Assembly: GCF_965228705.1 (NCBI RefSeq)
Contig: NZ_OZ245832.1
Coordinates: forward strand, 1,860,001 to 1,924,000
Direction: 5' to 3'
Origin: Croceimicrobium sp965228705
GTDB lineage: Bacteria > Bacteroidota > Bacteroidia > Flavobacteriales > Schleiferiaceae
DNA: 64,000 nucleotides
In this document: positions 43,046-50,995 of the stretch, piece after piece
How the letters are laid out: each line of letters starts with the position of its first letter
Position numbering within the stretch: position 1 is the stretch's first letter
The notes under the pieces: model-generated
The model's database searches: none
The model's input: the letters and a program-made list of their open reading frames with translations, nothing else
Told to the model about the DNA's origin: nothing
Position numbers and translations under genes: made by a program

Positions 43046-45430
43046 ATGAAATCCATCTTAAGTCTCCTCCTTAGCCTCAGCTTCAGCACGCTCTTGCTGG
43101 GCCATAGTGCTGACGAAGACATCAGCCAAAATATTAAAGGCCGGGTGCTCGATCAGCAAAGCCAAATGCCCCTGCCCGGAGTAAATGTTCTTGTCGAAAT
43201 CAAGGGCCAGAGCTACGGGGCCAGTACCGATTTCGATGGCTATTATAAAGTAGAATCGGTACCCACCGGCCGGATTAATATCCAGTTCAGCTTTATTGGC
43301 TATCAGAATATCACCATGAATAATATCGAGCTTTTAGGATCAAAAGAATTGATCTTAAACGTGAGTATGCGCGAAAGCACTGAGACCCTCGATGAAATTG
43401 TGGTCTCTGCCAAAACTGAAAAAACACGCACTCAGAATGAAAGAGTAAATGTATCCGGTCGAACTTTTAGCATTGAGGAAAGTCAGCGTTTTGCCGGTGC
43501 CAATAATGATGTATCGCGCATGGCGGCCAACTTTGCCGGGGTGCAACGGGCCAATGACGCGACCAATGATATTGTAATTCGCGGTAACTCCCCTTTTGGC
43601 TTAATATGGCGCCTCGAAGGCATGGATATTCCCAATCCCAATCACTTTGGTGGAATTGGCGCTACCGGCGGACCGGTAAGCATGCTCAACAATAACGTTT
43701 TGGCCAATAGCGACTTTATTACTTCCGCCTTTCCTTCCGATTATGGTGACGGAATTTCCGGGGTTTTTGATTTGCGCATGCGCAACGGGAATTACGAAAA
43801 GCATGAGTTTCTGGGACAAATCGGTTTTAATGGCTTGGAGTTCGGAGCGGAAGGGCCGATAAATAAAGAAAGTAAGTCTTCTTACCTCATCAACTACCGT
43901 TATTCAACCTTAGGAATTTTATCGGCTATGGGCATTGATTTCGGAACCGGAACAGCCATTCCCGAGTACCAGGACCTTAACTTTAAATTGAACTTCCCCA
44001 GTCGCAAGCTAGGTACCATTCAAGTATTTGCCCTGGGAGGAGTTTCTGCGATTGATTTCCTGGATAGTGAAAATGATGAAGATGAAGACGGCGGTTTTTA
44101 TAGTGATGATGAAGACCTTCGCAATCGTGTGAACAGCGGTGTTATTGGTGCCTCCCATCAGTACTTCTACAGTCCTAAAACTTATAGCAAAGTGAGCCTG
44201 GCTTATAGTGGCATTCAGAATAAAACCAGCATCGACACCTTTAATGTAGATGGCAGCTTGAGCTCAGCTCAGTACCGACAAAACTTTGTGCGCAGTAATT
44301 TTCAAGTGAATGCCTTAGTAAACCACAAGTTTAATGTGAAGCATGTAGTTCGAGTGGGCGCCTATATTACGCGTAGTCAATACGACTTAAACGATTCTGC
44401 CTATCGCTATGACTGGGATCGTTTTGTAAACCTGCGCGACCTACAGGGATCTACTATGACGTACCAGCCCTATGCCAACTGGCAATATCGATTTAACGAC
44501 GAATGGGAAATGAATAGCGGAATTCACACGGTGATTACCGAGAAACACTATAGTATAGAACCCCGCTGGGGCATGTCGTATCGGCCCACCGCAAAAAGCA
44601 GCTTTAATATTGGCTACGGATTACACAGCCAGCAAGCCAACGAGCTGCTCTTGTACCGCGAAGAAGTACTTCAGGATGGCAGTAGCCTGCGCCCCAATGA
44701 AAACCTGGATTTAGTGAAAAGCCATCACTTTGTATTGGGCTACCAACAAAACCTTGGTGGCAACTGGAACTTCAAAGCTGAGACTTATTACCAGCATATC
44801 TACGATGCCATAGTAAGCGTATTACCCAACTCCTATTCCAGTGTAAATAGCGGTTCTTTCGATTTCCGTATTCCCGATACCGCACAAAATGCAGGGCTGG
44901 CCTATAATTATGGACTGGATCTTACCTTGGAAAAATTTATGGATCGCGGATTTTATATGCTCAATACCATTTCCATTTTCGAGTCTAAATACCGCGGAAA
45001 TGATCAAGTTTGGCGCAACACTGCCTTTAATGGAAACTTTGTTTGGAATCTGGTGGGTGGTAAAGAGTTCGTTTTAAGCAAGCCACAAGCTAAGAGTCGT
45101 CAAACCCTTACGGTGGATGCGAAAGTAACTTTAGCCGGAGGCCAGCGCTATACCCCTATCGATTTGGCGGCTTCTATCGCCGATGGTGAAGCGGTTTATG
45201 ATAATAACCGTGCCTTCGAAGAACAATACGACCCTTATTTCCGGGCGGATATTCGTATCGGCTATAAAATTGCGGGTTCTCGTTTTACCCAGGAATGGGC
45301 CATTGATGTGCAGAATGTAACGAATCAGGATAATCCATTTGGCCAGGATTTCAATGCCGCAACCGGTACTATTGAAACCACCAATCAGTTAGGACTCTTC
45401 CCCATGTTCTTATACCGCATAAGCTTTTAA
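43046..45430 (+). CDS. TonB-dependent receptor with CarboxypepD_reg-like domain
   Basis: The 794-residue outer-membrane receptor has a signal peptide, a CarboxypepD_reg-like domain (KGRVLDQQSQMPLPGVNVLV, about 31-50), a plug (about 120-230; DIVIRGNSPFGLIWRLEGMDIPNP) and a long barrel ending in FLYRISF. The acidic loop DSENDEDEDGG at about 340 may bind cations. The transported solute is unknown. It leads a tight run: a small gene 2 bases on, then a LytS-type kinase and LytTR regulator, each overlapping the last. This suggests the regulator pair responds to the same ligand. Confidence 0.92.
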   Translation: MKSILSLLLSLSFSTLLLGHSADEDISQNIKGRVLDQQSQMPLPGVNVLVEIKGQSYGASTDFDGYYKVESVPTGRINIQFSFIGYQNITMNNIELLGSKELILNVSMRESTETLDEIVVSAKTEKTRTQNERVNVSGRTFSIEESQRFAGANNDVSRMAANFAGVQRANDATNDIVIRGNSPFGLIWRLEGMDIPNPNHFGGIGATGGPVSMLNNNVLANSDFITSAFPSDYGDGISGVFDLRMRNGNYEKHEFLGQIGFNGLEFGAEGPINKESKSSYLINYRYSTLGILSAMGIDFGTGTAIPEYQDLNFKLNFPSRKLGTIQVFALGGVSAIDFLDSENDEDEDGGFYSDDEDLRNRVNSGVIGASHQYFYSPKTYSKVSLAYSGIQNKTSIDTFNVDGSLSSAQYRQNFVRSNFQVNALVNHKFNVKHVVRVGAYITRSQYDLNDSAYRYDWDRFVNLRDLQGSTMTYQPYANWQYRFNDEWEMNSGIHTVITEKHYSIEPRWGMSYRPTAKSSFNIGYGLHSQQANELLLYREEVLQDGSSLRPNENLDLVKSHHFVLGYQQNLGGNWNFKAETYYQHIYDAIVSVLPNSYSSVNSGSFDFRIPDTAQNAGLAYNYGLDLTLEKFMDRGFYMLNTISIFESKYRGNDQVWRNTAFNGNFVWNLVGGKEFVLSKPQAKSRQTLTVDAKVTLAGGQRYTPIDLAASIADGEAVYDNNRAFEEQYDPYFRADIRIGYKIAGSRFTQEWAIDVQNVTNQDNPFGQDFNAATGTIETTNQLGLFPMFLYRISF

Positions 45431-45432
45431 TC

Positions 45433-45819
45433 ATGTATGTAAGTGTAACTTCTTTTCTGGTAAAAAGTCCCTGGGCCAATTTGTTTTTTCAAATGCATGC
45501 CATGACTTCCTTTATGCAAGCTCGAAAGTCAAAAGGCATTCTCAAAAGCGAAACTTTCTCACCTTTCCGCCGAGTATACAGTACCCTAACGCATTGGGAA
45601 AGCAAAGAAGATATGATTCGGTTTAGGAATTCCGGCGCACATCTCAAAGCCATGAAAGCCAGTATTAAAATGGGGCATGGCATTACCACCGGCTGGGAAA
45701 CCGATACCTATGTAAATCGTGAATATGCATTGGAACGATTACACTCTGAAAAAGGAAGCTTAATTTCGGAAAATGTCCCTAAAGGTAGATTGGCCGCTAG
45801 TCGCTCGAAAAGTATTTAA
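45433..45819 (+). CDS. Hypothetical protein, possible dimeric alpha-beta-barrel (ABM-like)
   Basis: The 128 residues contain STLTHWESKEDMIRFRNSGAHLKAMK (about 50-75), a pattern found in small ferredoxin-like alpha-beta-barrel proteins such as the antibiotic-biosynthesis monooxygenase superfamily. I cannot name the family. It begins 2 bases after the TonB receptor stop. Its last 47 bases overlap the start of the kinase gene in another frame, a long overlap that either marks coupling or means the C terminus has drifted. Confidence 0.6.
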   Translation: MYVSVTSFLVKSPWANLFFQMHAMTSFMQARKSKGILKSETFSPFRRVYSTLTHWESKEDMIRFRNSGAHLKAMKASIKMGHGITTGWETDTYVNREYALERLHSEKGSLISENVPKGRLAASRSKSI

Positions 45820-46855
45820 TAAGGAAAACCTGATCGCCATTGTGGTGGTCGGGTGTTTTCCACCCATTATTGGAACCATAAGGGCCTTCAGCGGATTAGA
45901 CCCCATTCCGGAAGGATACCAAATGGTGGATTTCGGGATTGGTTTCATCTATTCTTACATTGTAACGGCCACCTTATTTTATGGGTCAGCGGCCATTATT
46001 CATATCCTTAATCAAGTATTGCCCTGGAAAGGAAATGTCCGGAAAAGAATATTCCTGGAGATTATTTTTATACTGTCTTTTAGCAGTACGGCTCAGGGAT
46101 TAATCTTATACCTTTTGGATGGCACTCCCCTGCTGTTTATTAAAACCGGGCTGGAGTTCAAGGACTATATCGAGAATATCCTCTTTAGCAATGCTATCAC
46201 AATCATAGTTGTAATCTTAATGGAAGGGATTTATTTCTTTCGAAACTGGCGAGAAACGGTATTGGCTGCCGAACGGCTGATGAAAGAAAATGCTGAAAGT
46301 CAGTTGGCCAATCTCCGCTCTCAACTCGACCCACACTTCCTCTTCAACAGCTTAAATGTTCTGACAGGCCTAATTCGCCAGGACCCTAAGAAAGCCGAGA
46401 CTTTTGTGGAAGACTTTGCACGTGTTTACCGACATATGCTGGAAGTAAACAACCGAATGGTAGTACCTTTAGAGGAAGAAATTGACTTTGCCAAACAATA
46501 CCTCCGTTTACAGCAAATACGCTTTAAAGAAGGCTTAAAAGTAAATTGGGATTTGAAGGAAATGAATGCGGATAGCTACCTGCCCCCACTCTCCTTACAG
46601 GAATTAATTAGCAATGCCATTAAGCACAATGTGGTACATGAAAGTGAACCCCTAAAGTTAGAGATCGAGGTTGGCCCCAATTATCTTGAGGTTCGCAATA
46701 ATTACAATTTGCGTAGTGATCAAAGAGGTAGTACAGGATTAGGATTGGAAAATATCCGGGAACGCTATCGCCTATTACAGCAGAAAGAACCGGAATTTAG
46801 TCGGAGAAATGGACATTTTATAGCCCGCTTGGCACTACTAGAAATCGAAGAATGA
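45773..46855 (+). CDS. LytS-type sensor histidine kinase (His_kinase family)
   Basis: The 360-residue kinase has four transmembrane helices in the first 150 residues, no large sensor loop, a short coiled coil and the His_kinase domain with phospho-acceptor His188 in LDPHFLFNSLN. N box LISNAIKHNV and G2-like GSTGLGLENIRERY follow. It should phosphorylate the LytTR regulator encoded next, with an ATGA overlap. Placement behind a TonB receptor suggests it senses envelope or nutrient state. Confidence 0.9.
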   Translation: MSLKVDWPLVARKVFNKENLIAIVVVGCFPPIIGTIRAFSGLDPIPEGYQMVDFGIGFIYSYIVTATLFYGSAAIIHILNQVLPWKGNVRKRIFLEIIFILSFSSTAQGLILYLLDGTPLLFIKTGLEFKDYIENILFSNAITIIVVILMEGIYFFRNWRETVLAAERLMKENAESQLANLRSQLDPHFLFNSLNVLTGLIRQDPKKAETFVEDFARVYRHMLEVNNRMVVPLEEEIDFAKQYLRLQQIRFKEGLKVNWDLKEMNADSYLPPLSLQELISNAIKHNVVHESEPLKLEIEVGPNYLEVRNNYNLRSDQRGSTGLGLENIRERYRLLQQKEPEFSRRNGHFIARLALLEIEE

Positions 46856-47610
46856 AGTATCTGATTATTGAAGATGAAAGCCTGGCTGCCGAGCGCTTGC
46901 AAGAGAAAATTGAGGATTTAAGACCTGATTGGCACTGTGTGGCTATTTATGGCACTTTAAAAGAACTGCAAGAAAATTTAGCTCATACGGATGCGGGCCT
47001 GGCTTTCGTTGACATTCATCTGGGTGATGGGTCGTCCTTTAAGGCTCTTGAAAGCCTTGACATTAAAATGCCTTTAATCTTTACTACAGCCTACGATCAA
47101 TATGCCATCCGGGCTTTCAAGCTGAATAGCATCGATTATTTACTCAAGCCTATTCATGCTGATGATCTGAAAAAGGCCATTCTTAAATTCGAATCACAAA
47201 GTGTAGAGAATCCTCTAAACCCAGATTGGTCCAAAATCTTAAAAGAGCTAAAACCAAGCTATAAAGAACGCTTCTTAGTAGCTCATGGCGAAAAACTGAA
47301 AACTGTAAATAGTGCTGATATTGCCTATTTCCATGCCAGTGCTAAACACTGCTTTTTAGTAGATGCCGAAGGTCATGAATATCTAGTAGACCATAGCTTA
47401 AAAGAGCTATTGGAACAGTTAGACTCCCAGTATTTTTTTCAGATTAATAGACAGTACATTATTAATCTGGAATATCTGGATGAACTACTCAGCTATTCCA
47501 AATCCCGCTTAAAAGTAATTATGAAGCCAGCGCTCCCCGAAGAAGGAATAGTGAGCGCTGAACGCAGCGCTCGCTTTAAAGCCTGGCTACAGGGTGAATC
47601 TAGGAAATAA
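46852..47610 (+). CDS. LytTR-family response regulator
   Basis: The 252 residues consist of a receiver domain (Asp54 phospho-site in FVDIHLGDG; Lys near 98 in YLLKPI) and a C-terminal LytTR DNA-binding domain (IAYFHASAKHCFLVDAEGHEY, FFQINRQYIINLEYLDEL). It is the partner of the preceding kinase. The last 11 bases overlap the stop end of a convergent small Lacal_2735 gene. Target promoters are not identified; LytTR proteins usually bind paired direct repeats. Confidence 0.92.
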   Translation: MKYLIIEDESLAAERLQEKIEDLRPDWHCVAIYGTLKELQENLAHTDAGLAFVDIHLGDGSSFKALESLDIKMPLIFTTAYDQYAIRAFKLNSIDYLLKPIHADDLKKAILKFESQSVENPLNPDWSKILKELKPSYKERFLVAHGEKLKTVNSADIAYFHASAKHCFLVDAEGHEYLVDHSLKELLEQLDSQYFFQINRQYIINLEYLDELLSYSKSRLKVIMKPALPEEGIVSAERSARFKAWLQGESRK

Positions 47611-47770
47611 CCAAAGATTCCAATCGACTGGCAATCGCCTCAGCCTCAGCTGATTTCAATGCGCTCTTCGCGCGATCCACGAAAAAAAGGCTGTAGGCCT
47701 CTTTCTTGAGCTTCCCGTACTGCCTTTGCAGCAACTCGAGCTCAGATTTTTTGTTAAACAATCCTTCCAT
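47600..47770 (-). CDS. Lacal_2735 family small protein (56 residues)
   Basis: A 56-residue frame from ATG 47770 to TAG 47600-47602 encodes MEGLFNKKSELELLQRQYGK and on to AEAIASRLESLVIS. It aligns along its whole length with the product of the next minus-strand gene (M-x-G-x-F-x-K-K..E-x-L-Q-x-Q-Y..K-x-L-K-x-E..S-x-L..x-x-R-A-x-S..A-E-A-x-A..R-x-E-S-L). Both fit the Lacal_2735 family of short coiled-coil proteins restricted to Bacteroidota, with unknown role. The paralog match shows that this short frame is a real gene. Confidence 0.82.
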   Translation of the reverse strand: MEGLFNKKSELELLQRQYGKLKKEAYSLFFVDRAKSALKSAEAEAIASRLESLVIS

Positions 47771-47985
47771 CCCTATATCTTTTTCTTAAATAACGGTAAA
47801 GTTTTATGAAAGTTTAATGTACAGGTAATGGTTTTTTTTCACAGGCTGTTTATAAGTGTTACAAATGGGAGAAATATTGATTTAAACAGACGCTTTGCGT
47901 CCCGGTTTCGGACTCAAAAAAAATTCACGACCGGAATACCCGTCTTTTTCAATATTTTAAGACCTAGAAAATTTGATAGTGGAAT

Positions 47986-48147
47986 TTACAGGCTTTCTAT
48001 TCGGTCTGCCAAAGCCTCAGCCTCTGCTCTTAACTTATCACTTTCTGCTCTGTTAATAGTCGATAATCGATGCGACTCCTTCAGCATTTTACGATACTGC
48101 TCCTGAAGTTTTTCCTTTGCTGTCTTTTTCTTGAAAATCCCAAACAT
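47986..48147 (-). CDS. Lacal_2735 family small protein (53 residues)
   Basis: From the ATG at 48147 this 53-residue, highly charged helical protein (MFGIFKKKTAKEKLQEQYRK, then AESDKLRAEAEALADRIESL) matches the Lacal_2735 family. It is a paralog of the gene at 47600-47770. A start at 48192 would add a tail not in the family. It lies 58 bases downstream of the LytTR regulator gene and may be the end of that operon. Function unknown. Confidence 0.82.
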   Translation of the reverse strand: MFGIFKKKTAKEKLQEQYRKMLKESHRLSTINRAESDKLRAEAEALADRIESL

Positions 48148-48205
48148 CTTTTTGTTTTGGATAAGAACCCCCAAAAGCCTTGTAGGGTTCAAGAAAACAT
48201 AAGAA

Positions 48206-48940
48206 TTAACTAAGGCCTAATAATTCTTTCAATTCTGAAAAACCATTGCGACTTACCGGAATACGAGCTCCATCTTTTAGCAAGGCCAAATGATCATTCT
48301 TTCCATAAGGATCTAATCGGTCTATCTTCTCCACATTCACCATATGCGATCGATGCACGCGCATGAATAAGGGTTGAGGTAATAGTTTTTCGTAGTGGCT
48401 TAAAGTCTTCTTCTTCGCATAGGTGCCTTTCTCGGAGACGATTTGCACGTAGTCACCATCGGCCTCAATGCGAATTAAATCGGGATAAGGGATAATTCGA
48501 ATCCGAGCACCATCCTTTACCACCAGACGATCGCGTGGCCCATGATCGCGGTCCTTCTGCAATGCGGCTATCGCCTCCTGCATGTGCTTAGGTTGGGCCT
48601 GAAACTTGGCAATGGCCTGGGCAAAACGTTCTTCTGAAAAAGGCTTAAGCAGGTAATCAACGGCATTAGCCTCAAAGGCTTTTATAGCATATTGATCAAA
48701 GGCAGTCGTGAAAATAATAGCGGGCGGATCTTCCAGCAATTCCAATAATTCAAAGCCCGTAAGCTTTGGCATCTGAATATCTAAAAAGACCAAATCCGGT
48801 TTCTCCTGTTGTATATGTTTCATAGCGGCGAATCCATCCAGGCAGCGCTCTTGCACCACAAAATCAGGAAAGGCCTCTAAATATTCCTGGACCAAATCTG
48901 CCGCCAGGGGCTCATCATCAACTATCAGTACTTTGTACAT
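48206..48940 (-). CDS. LytTR-family response regulator
   Basis: This 244-residue regulator has a receiver (Asp54 in LVFLDIQMPKLTG; LLKPFSEERFAQAI) and a LytTR domain (IRIIPYPDLIRIEADGDYVQIV, MRVHRSHMVNVEKIDRL, IPVSRNGFSEL). It overlaps the 3' end of the LytS-type kinase gene by 23 bases, and the two surely form a two-component system. With the LiaF-like gene upstream the set resembles LiaF-LiaS-LiaR in gene order, but the regulator is of LytTR and not NarL type. Confidence 0.92.
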   Translation of the reverse strand: MYKVLIVDDEPLAADLVQEYLEAFPDFVVQERCLDGFAAMKHIQQEKPDLVFLDIQMPKLTGFELLELLEDPPAIIFTTAFDQYAIKAFEANAVDYLLKPFSEERFAQAIAKFQAQPKHMQEAIAALQKDRDHGPRDRLVVKDGARIRIIPYPDLIRIEADGDYVQIVSEKGTYAKKKTLSHYEKLLPQPLFMRVHRSHMVNVEKIDRLDPYGKNDHLALLKDGARIPVSRNGFSELKELLGLS

Positions 48941-49970
48941 GGCTTTGAGGTATGCTTAGACGAGCAATGTACAGGCCATTCTCTCGCCGGGTTTCCAATA
49001 AATCGGTTCGTCCGTAGATAAGGTACAATCTGCGTTGGATAGAGCTCAAACCAAATCCGGTTCCCCCTTGAGTTGAGCTGCCCTCCTCAAATGGATTGCG
49101 CACTTCAATATTGAGACTCTTCCCTTGCACTTTGCAAGACAGGCTAATTACCAAATCTTCAGTGGTGCCATATAATCCATATTTGATGGCATTTTCAATT
49201 AGCGGCTGGATGAGTAAGGAAGGTAATTTAGCCTCCAGGCATTCCTCCTGAATTGTTCGCTCAACCTTCAGGCGATGTCCAAAACGAACCTGCTCCAAAT
49301 CGAGGTATAAGCTCAAGTGATTGATTTCCTCCTCTAAACTCAATAAATCCTTGTCCTCTCTTTTCAAGGTACCTCGTAAAAACTCACTTAATTTTTGAGT
49401 CATCTGACGAGCGTCCTTGGGTCGGGATCCAATTAATGAATTAATAGAATTTAAAGCATTGAATAAAAAGTGCGGCTGTATTTGCTGACGGAGCTTAAAC
49501 AACTCCGCTTCCTTAGACATACGTTCAATTTCCTGCTTTCGCATTTCCTGGGCATTGCGCTCATCCAGGCGATACCATAAAAAGGAAAAACCGATTGCCG
49601 CTGCCAGTAAAAGATAGGCTACGGTTATTCGAAAGGGAAAGGTTTCGAGCATCCAATCCTGATAATCAAGGCCCACCAAACGCATAAAAATCCAGTCTCC
49701 TAATTCCACCCAAAAAGCTACCAAAACAAGGGGCAGAAAAAAGATGATCAGGAATTGATAATTAGGTGGCTGATAAAAGCTAAAGGTATTAATCAGGCCG
49801 AAGCCGATTAGCCCCAATAAAGCCCAGTGGATGAAGGCATCGATAAAAGCAATTTCCACAGCGAGATCCTTGGCCCAAACCATAAAAGAAACCTGTACTC
49901 CCATCAGCAGTACTAATACCCCGAGGAAATACAGGTAATTGTGTGATTTGAGCAGTGGGTTCCTGGCCAT
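48918..49970 (-). CDS. LytS-type sensor histidine kinase
   Basis: The 350-residue kinase has four transmembrane helices (about 12-30, 40-62, 70-92, 112-132), a coiled-coil linker and the His_kinase domain with His167 in IQPHFLFNALNSIN. N-box PLIENAIKYGL and GGTGFGLSSIQRRLYL are present, so all catalytic boxes are intact. It shows no extracellular sensor domain and so may sense within the membrane or through the LiaF-like protein encoded 18 bases upstream. Confidence 0.9.
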   Translation of the reverse strand: MARNPLLKSHNYLYFLGVLVLLMGVQVSFMVWAKDLAVEIAFIDAFIHWALLGLIGFGLINTFSFYQPPNYQFLIIFFLPLVLVAFWVELGDWIFMRLVGLDYQDWMLETFPFRITVAYLLLAAAIGFSFLWYRLDERNAQEMRKQEIERMSKEAELFKLRQQIQPHFLFNALNSINSLIGSRPKDARQMTQKLSEFLRGTLKREDKDLLSLEEEINHLSLYLDLEQVRFGHRLKVERTIQEECLEAKLPSLLIQPLIENAIKYGLYGTTEDLVISLSCKVQGKSLNIEVRNPFEEGSSTQGGTGFGLSSIQRRLYLIYGRTDLLETRRENGLYIARLSIPQSHVQSTDS

Positions 49971-49988
49971 TGCTACAAGATACGGATC

Positions 49989-50678
49989 TTAGTAATTTAC
50001 AATCTCCAGACCACCAAAGACCACAGTACCGGTAAGATACAGGACCTTGTTGTCGGGCATTACCTCGATAGCAGAATGACGCTTATCATCTACCCCGCCA
50101 AAAATGCTGGTTACCTCTGGACGCACCTCCCAGTTTTTGGGAACGAAGAGCTTGGCTCCCCCGAAAAGCACGGTCATTTCCAGATTTGCAGTACCCTCAA
50201 AATCGGCATTCATCAAATTGAGCTCGGTACCCCCAAAAATGGTAACCACTTCACCTCCGGCAAAAGACTTGCTATTAATGCTGCGCTTCACCCCATTAAA
50301 AATGGCTACCGAATCGAGTTTATCCGCTTCATTGCCACTAAAGTTATCCACCTTAGCTGCGCGAAAGCGCGATTGAAAGATGATGATCAAGCCAATGCTA
50401 ATCACTAAGAGCGGCCAGAAATAATACCAGATATTAAAATCGAAGTAGAAGATATCGTCCAATAACAGCAGTCCACCTAAACCTATTAAAATGTAAGAGG
50501 ATGGATTGCGAAATTTATTGTCGATTCCAACCGCCACACCAATACCAATCAAGAGCATTTCAAAACTCCAGATCCATTCCGGGATATAGATGTTCATTTT
50601 CCGGAGGAACATGATTACGCCAATCACCAGAATGGCGACTCCGACGTAAATAGACTTGTTTCGATTGTGTCGTGACAT
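49989..50678 (-). CDS. LiaF-like / DUF5668 membrane protein
   Basis: The 229 residues start with four short transmembrane helices (about 9-110) as in the DUF5668/LiaF N-terminal region. A C-terminal beta-helix of the cell-wall-active antibiotic response type follows (VAIFNGVKRSINSKSFAGGEVVTIFGGTELNLMNA, VLFGGAKLFVPKNWEVR, VTSIFGGVDDKRH). Firmicute LiaF inhibits a kinase until cell-envelope stress occurs. By analogy it may control the LytS-type kinase encoded next. The organism differs, so the role is inferred. Confidence 0.85.
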   Translation of the reverse strand: MSRHNRNKSIYVGVAILVIGVIMFLRKMNIYIPEWIWSFEMLLIGIGVAVGIDNKFRNPSSYILIGLGGLLLLDDIFYFDFNIWYYFWPLLVISIGLIIIFQSRFRAAKVDNFSGNEADKLDSVAIFNGVKRSINSKSFAGGEVVTIFGGTELNLMNADFEGTANLEMTVLFGGAKLFVPKNWEVRPEVTSIFGGVDDKRHSAIEVMPDNKVLYLTGTVVFGGLEIVNY

Positions 50679-50827
50679 GATAGCTTCTTTAAAATTGTTG
50701 TTTTCGTTCTTATGTTTTAGTGGTACTAAAGTAGAATGAATGTCGCATCCGCCGAAAGGCCTATAGCCCTGAAGTAGGGAGAAAGGCGGTGAATGGGGGA
50801 AATAGGGAGATGAGGTTTGATTTCCGA

Positions 50828-50846
50828 ATCGAATTGCAAATTCGAT
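50828..50846. repeat. Palindrome C (ATCGAATT-GCA-AATTCGAT)
   Basis: Perfect 8-base arms around GCA; the core is the same as in palindromes A, B, D and E. Confidence 0.7.
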
Positions 50847-50864
50847 CCAGGAATTGAAGTTTTA

Positions 50865-50883
50865 CTTGAATTGCAAATTCAAG
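50865..50883. repeat. Palindrome D (CTTGAATT-GCA-AATTCAAG)
   Basis: Perfect 8-base arms around GCA, 18 bases after palindrome C and directly before the AAGCCAGTTA tandem repeat. Confidence 0.7.
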
Positions 50884-50908
50884 CCAGTTAAAGCCAGTTA
50901 ATTATATA

Positions 50909-50935
50909 CTGGATCGAATTTGCAATTCGATCCAG
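50909..50935. repeat. Palindrome E (CTGGATCGAATT-TGC-AATTCGATCCAG)
   Basis: Perfect 12-base arms around TGC, the longest member of the set. Its GGATCG arm extends the arm of palindrome C. Confidence 0.74.
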
Positions 50936-50947
50936 AACTTTGTTTCA

Positions 50948-50978
50948 TAAAAAAAGGCCACCCTAAGGCAGCCTTTTC
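50948..50978 (-). terminator. Intrinsic terminator of the serC-serA operon
   Basis: On the minus strand AAAAGGC / GCCTTTT, with an inner CCTTAGG segment, is followed by seven T's, 18 bases past the serA stop. Confidence 0.75.
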
Positions 50979-50995
50979 TGTAGCTATAGTTTTAC

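Larger units (their letters stand above)
50679..50995. other. 317-base intergenic region between liaF-like and serA genes
   Basis: No coding frame is convincing here. It holds a TACTTTAG-like box about 45 bases before the LiaF-like ATG, three members of the GAATT-N3-AATTC palindrome family (C, D, E), a tandem AAGCCAGTTA repeat at 50881-50900, and the serA terminator. Confidence 0.7.

Noticed and set aside
47881..47975. Possible hairpins with T-runs near the Lacal_2735 genes (GACGC/GCGTC, GACCGG/CCCGTC)
   Set aside because: Stems are short or mismatched and the T-runs are not directly after them, so I did not call a terminator.
47828..48106. Plus-strand 92-codon frame between the Lacal_2735 genes
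   Set aside because: It is antisense to the second Lacal_2735 gene, has no family similarity and is rich in Arg/Ser as shadow frames are.
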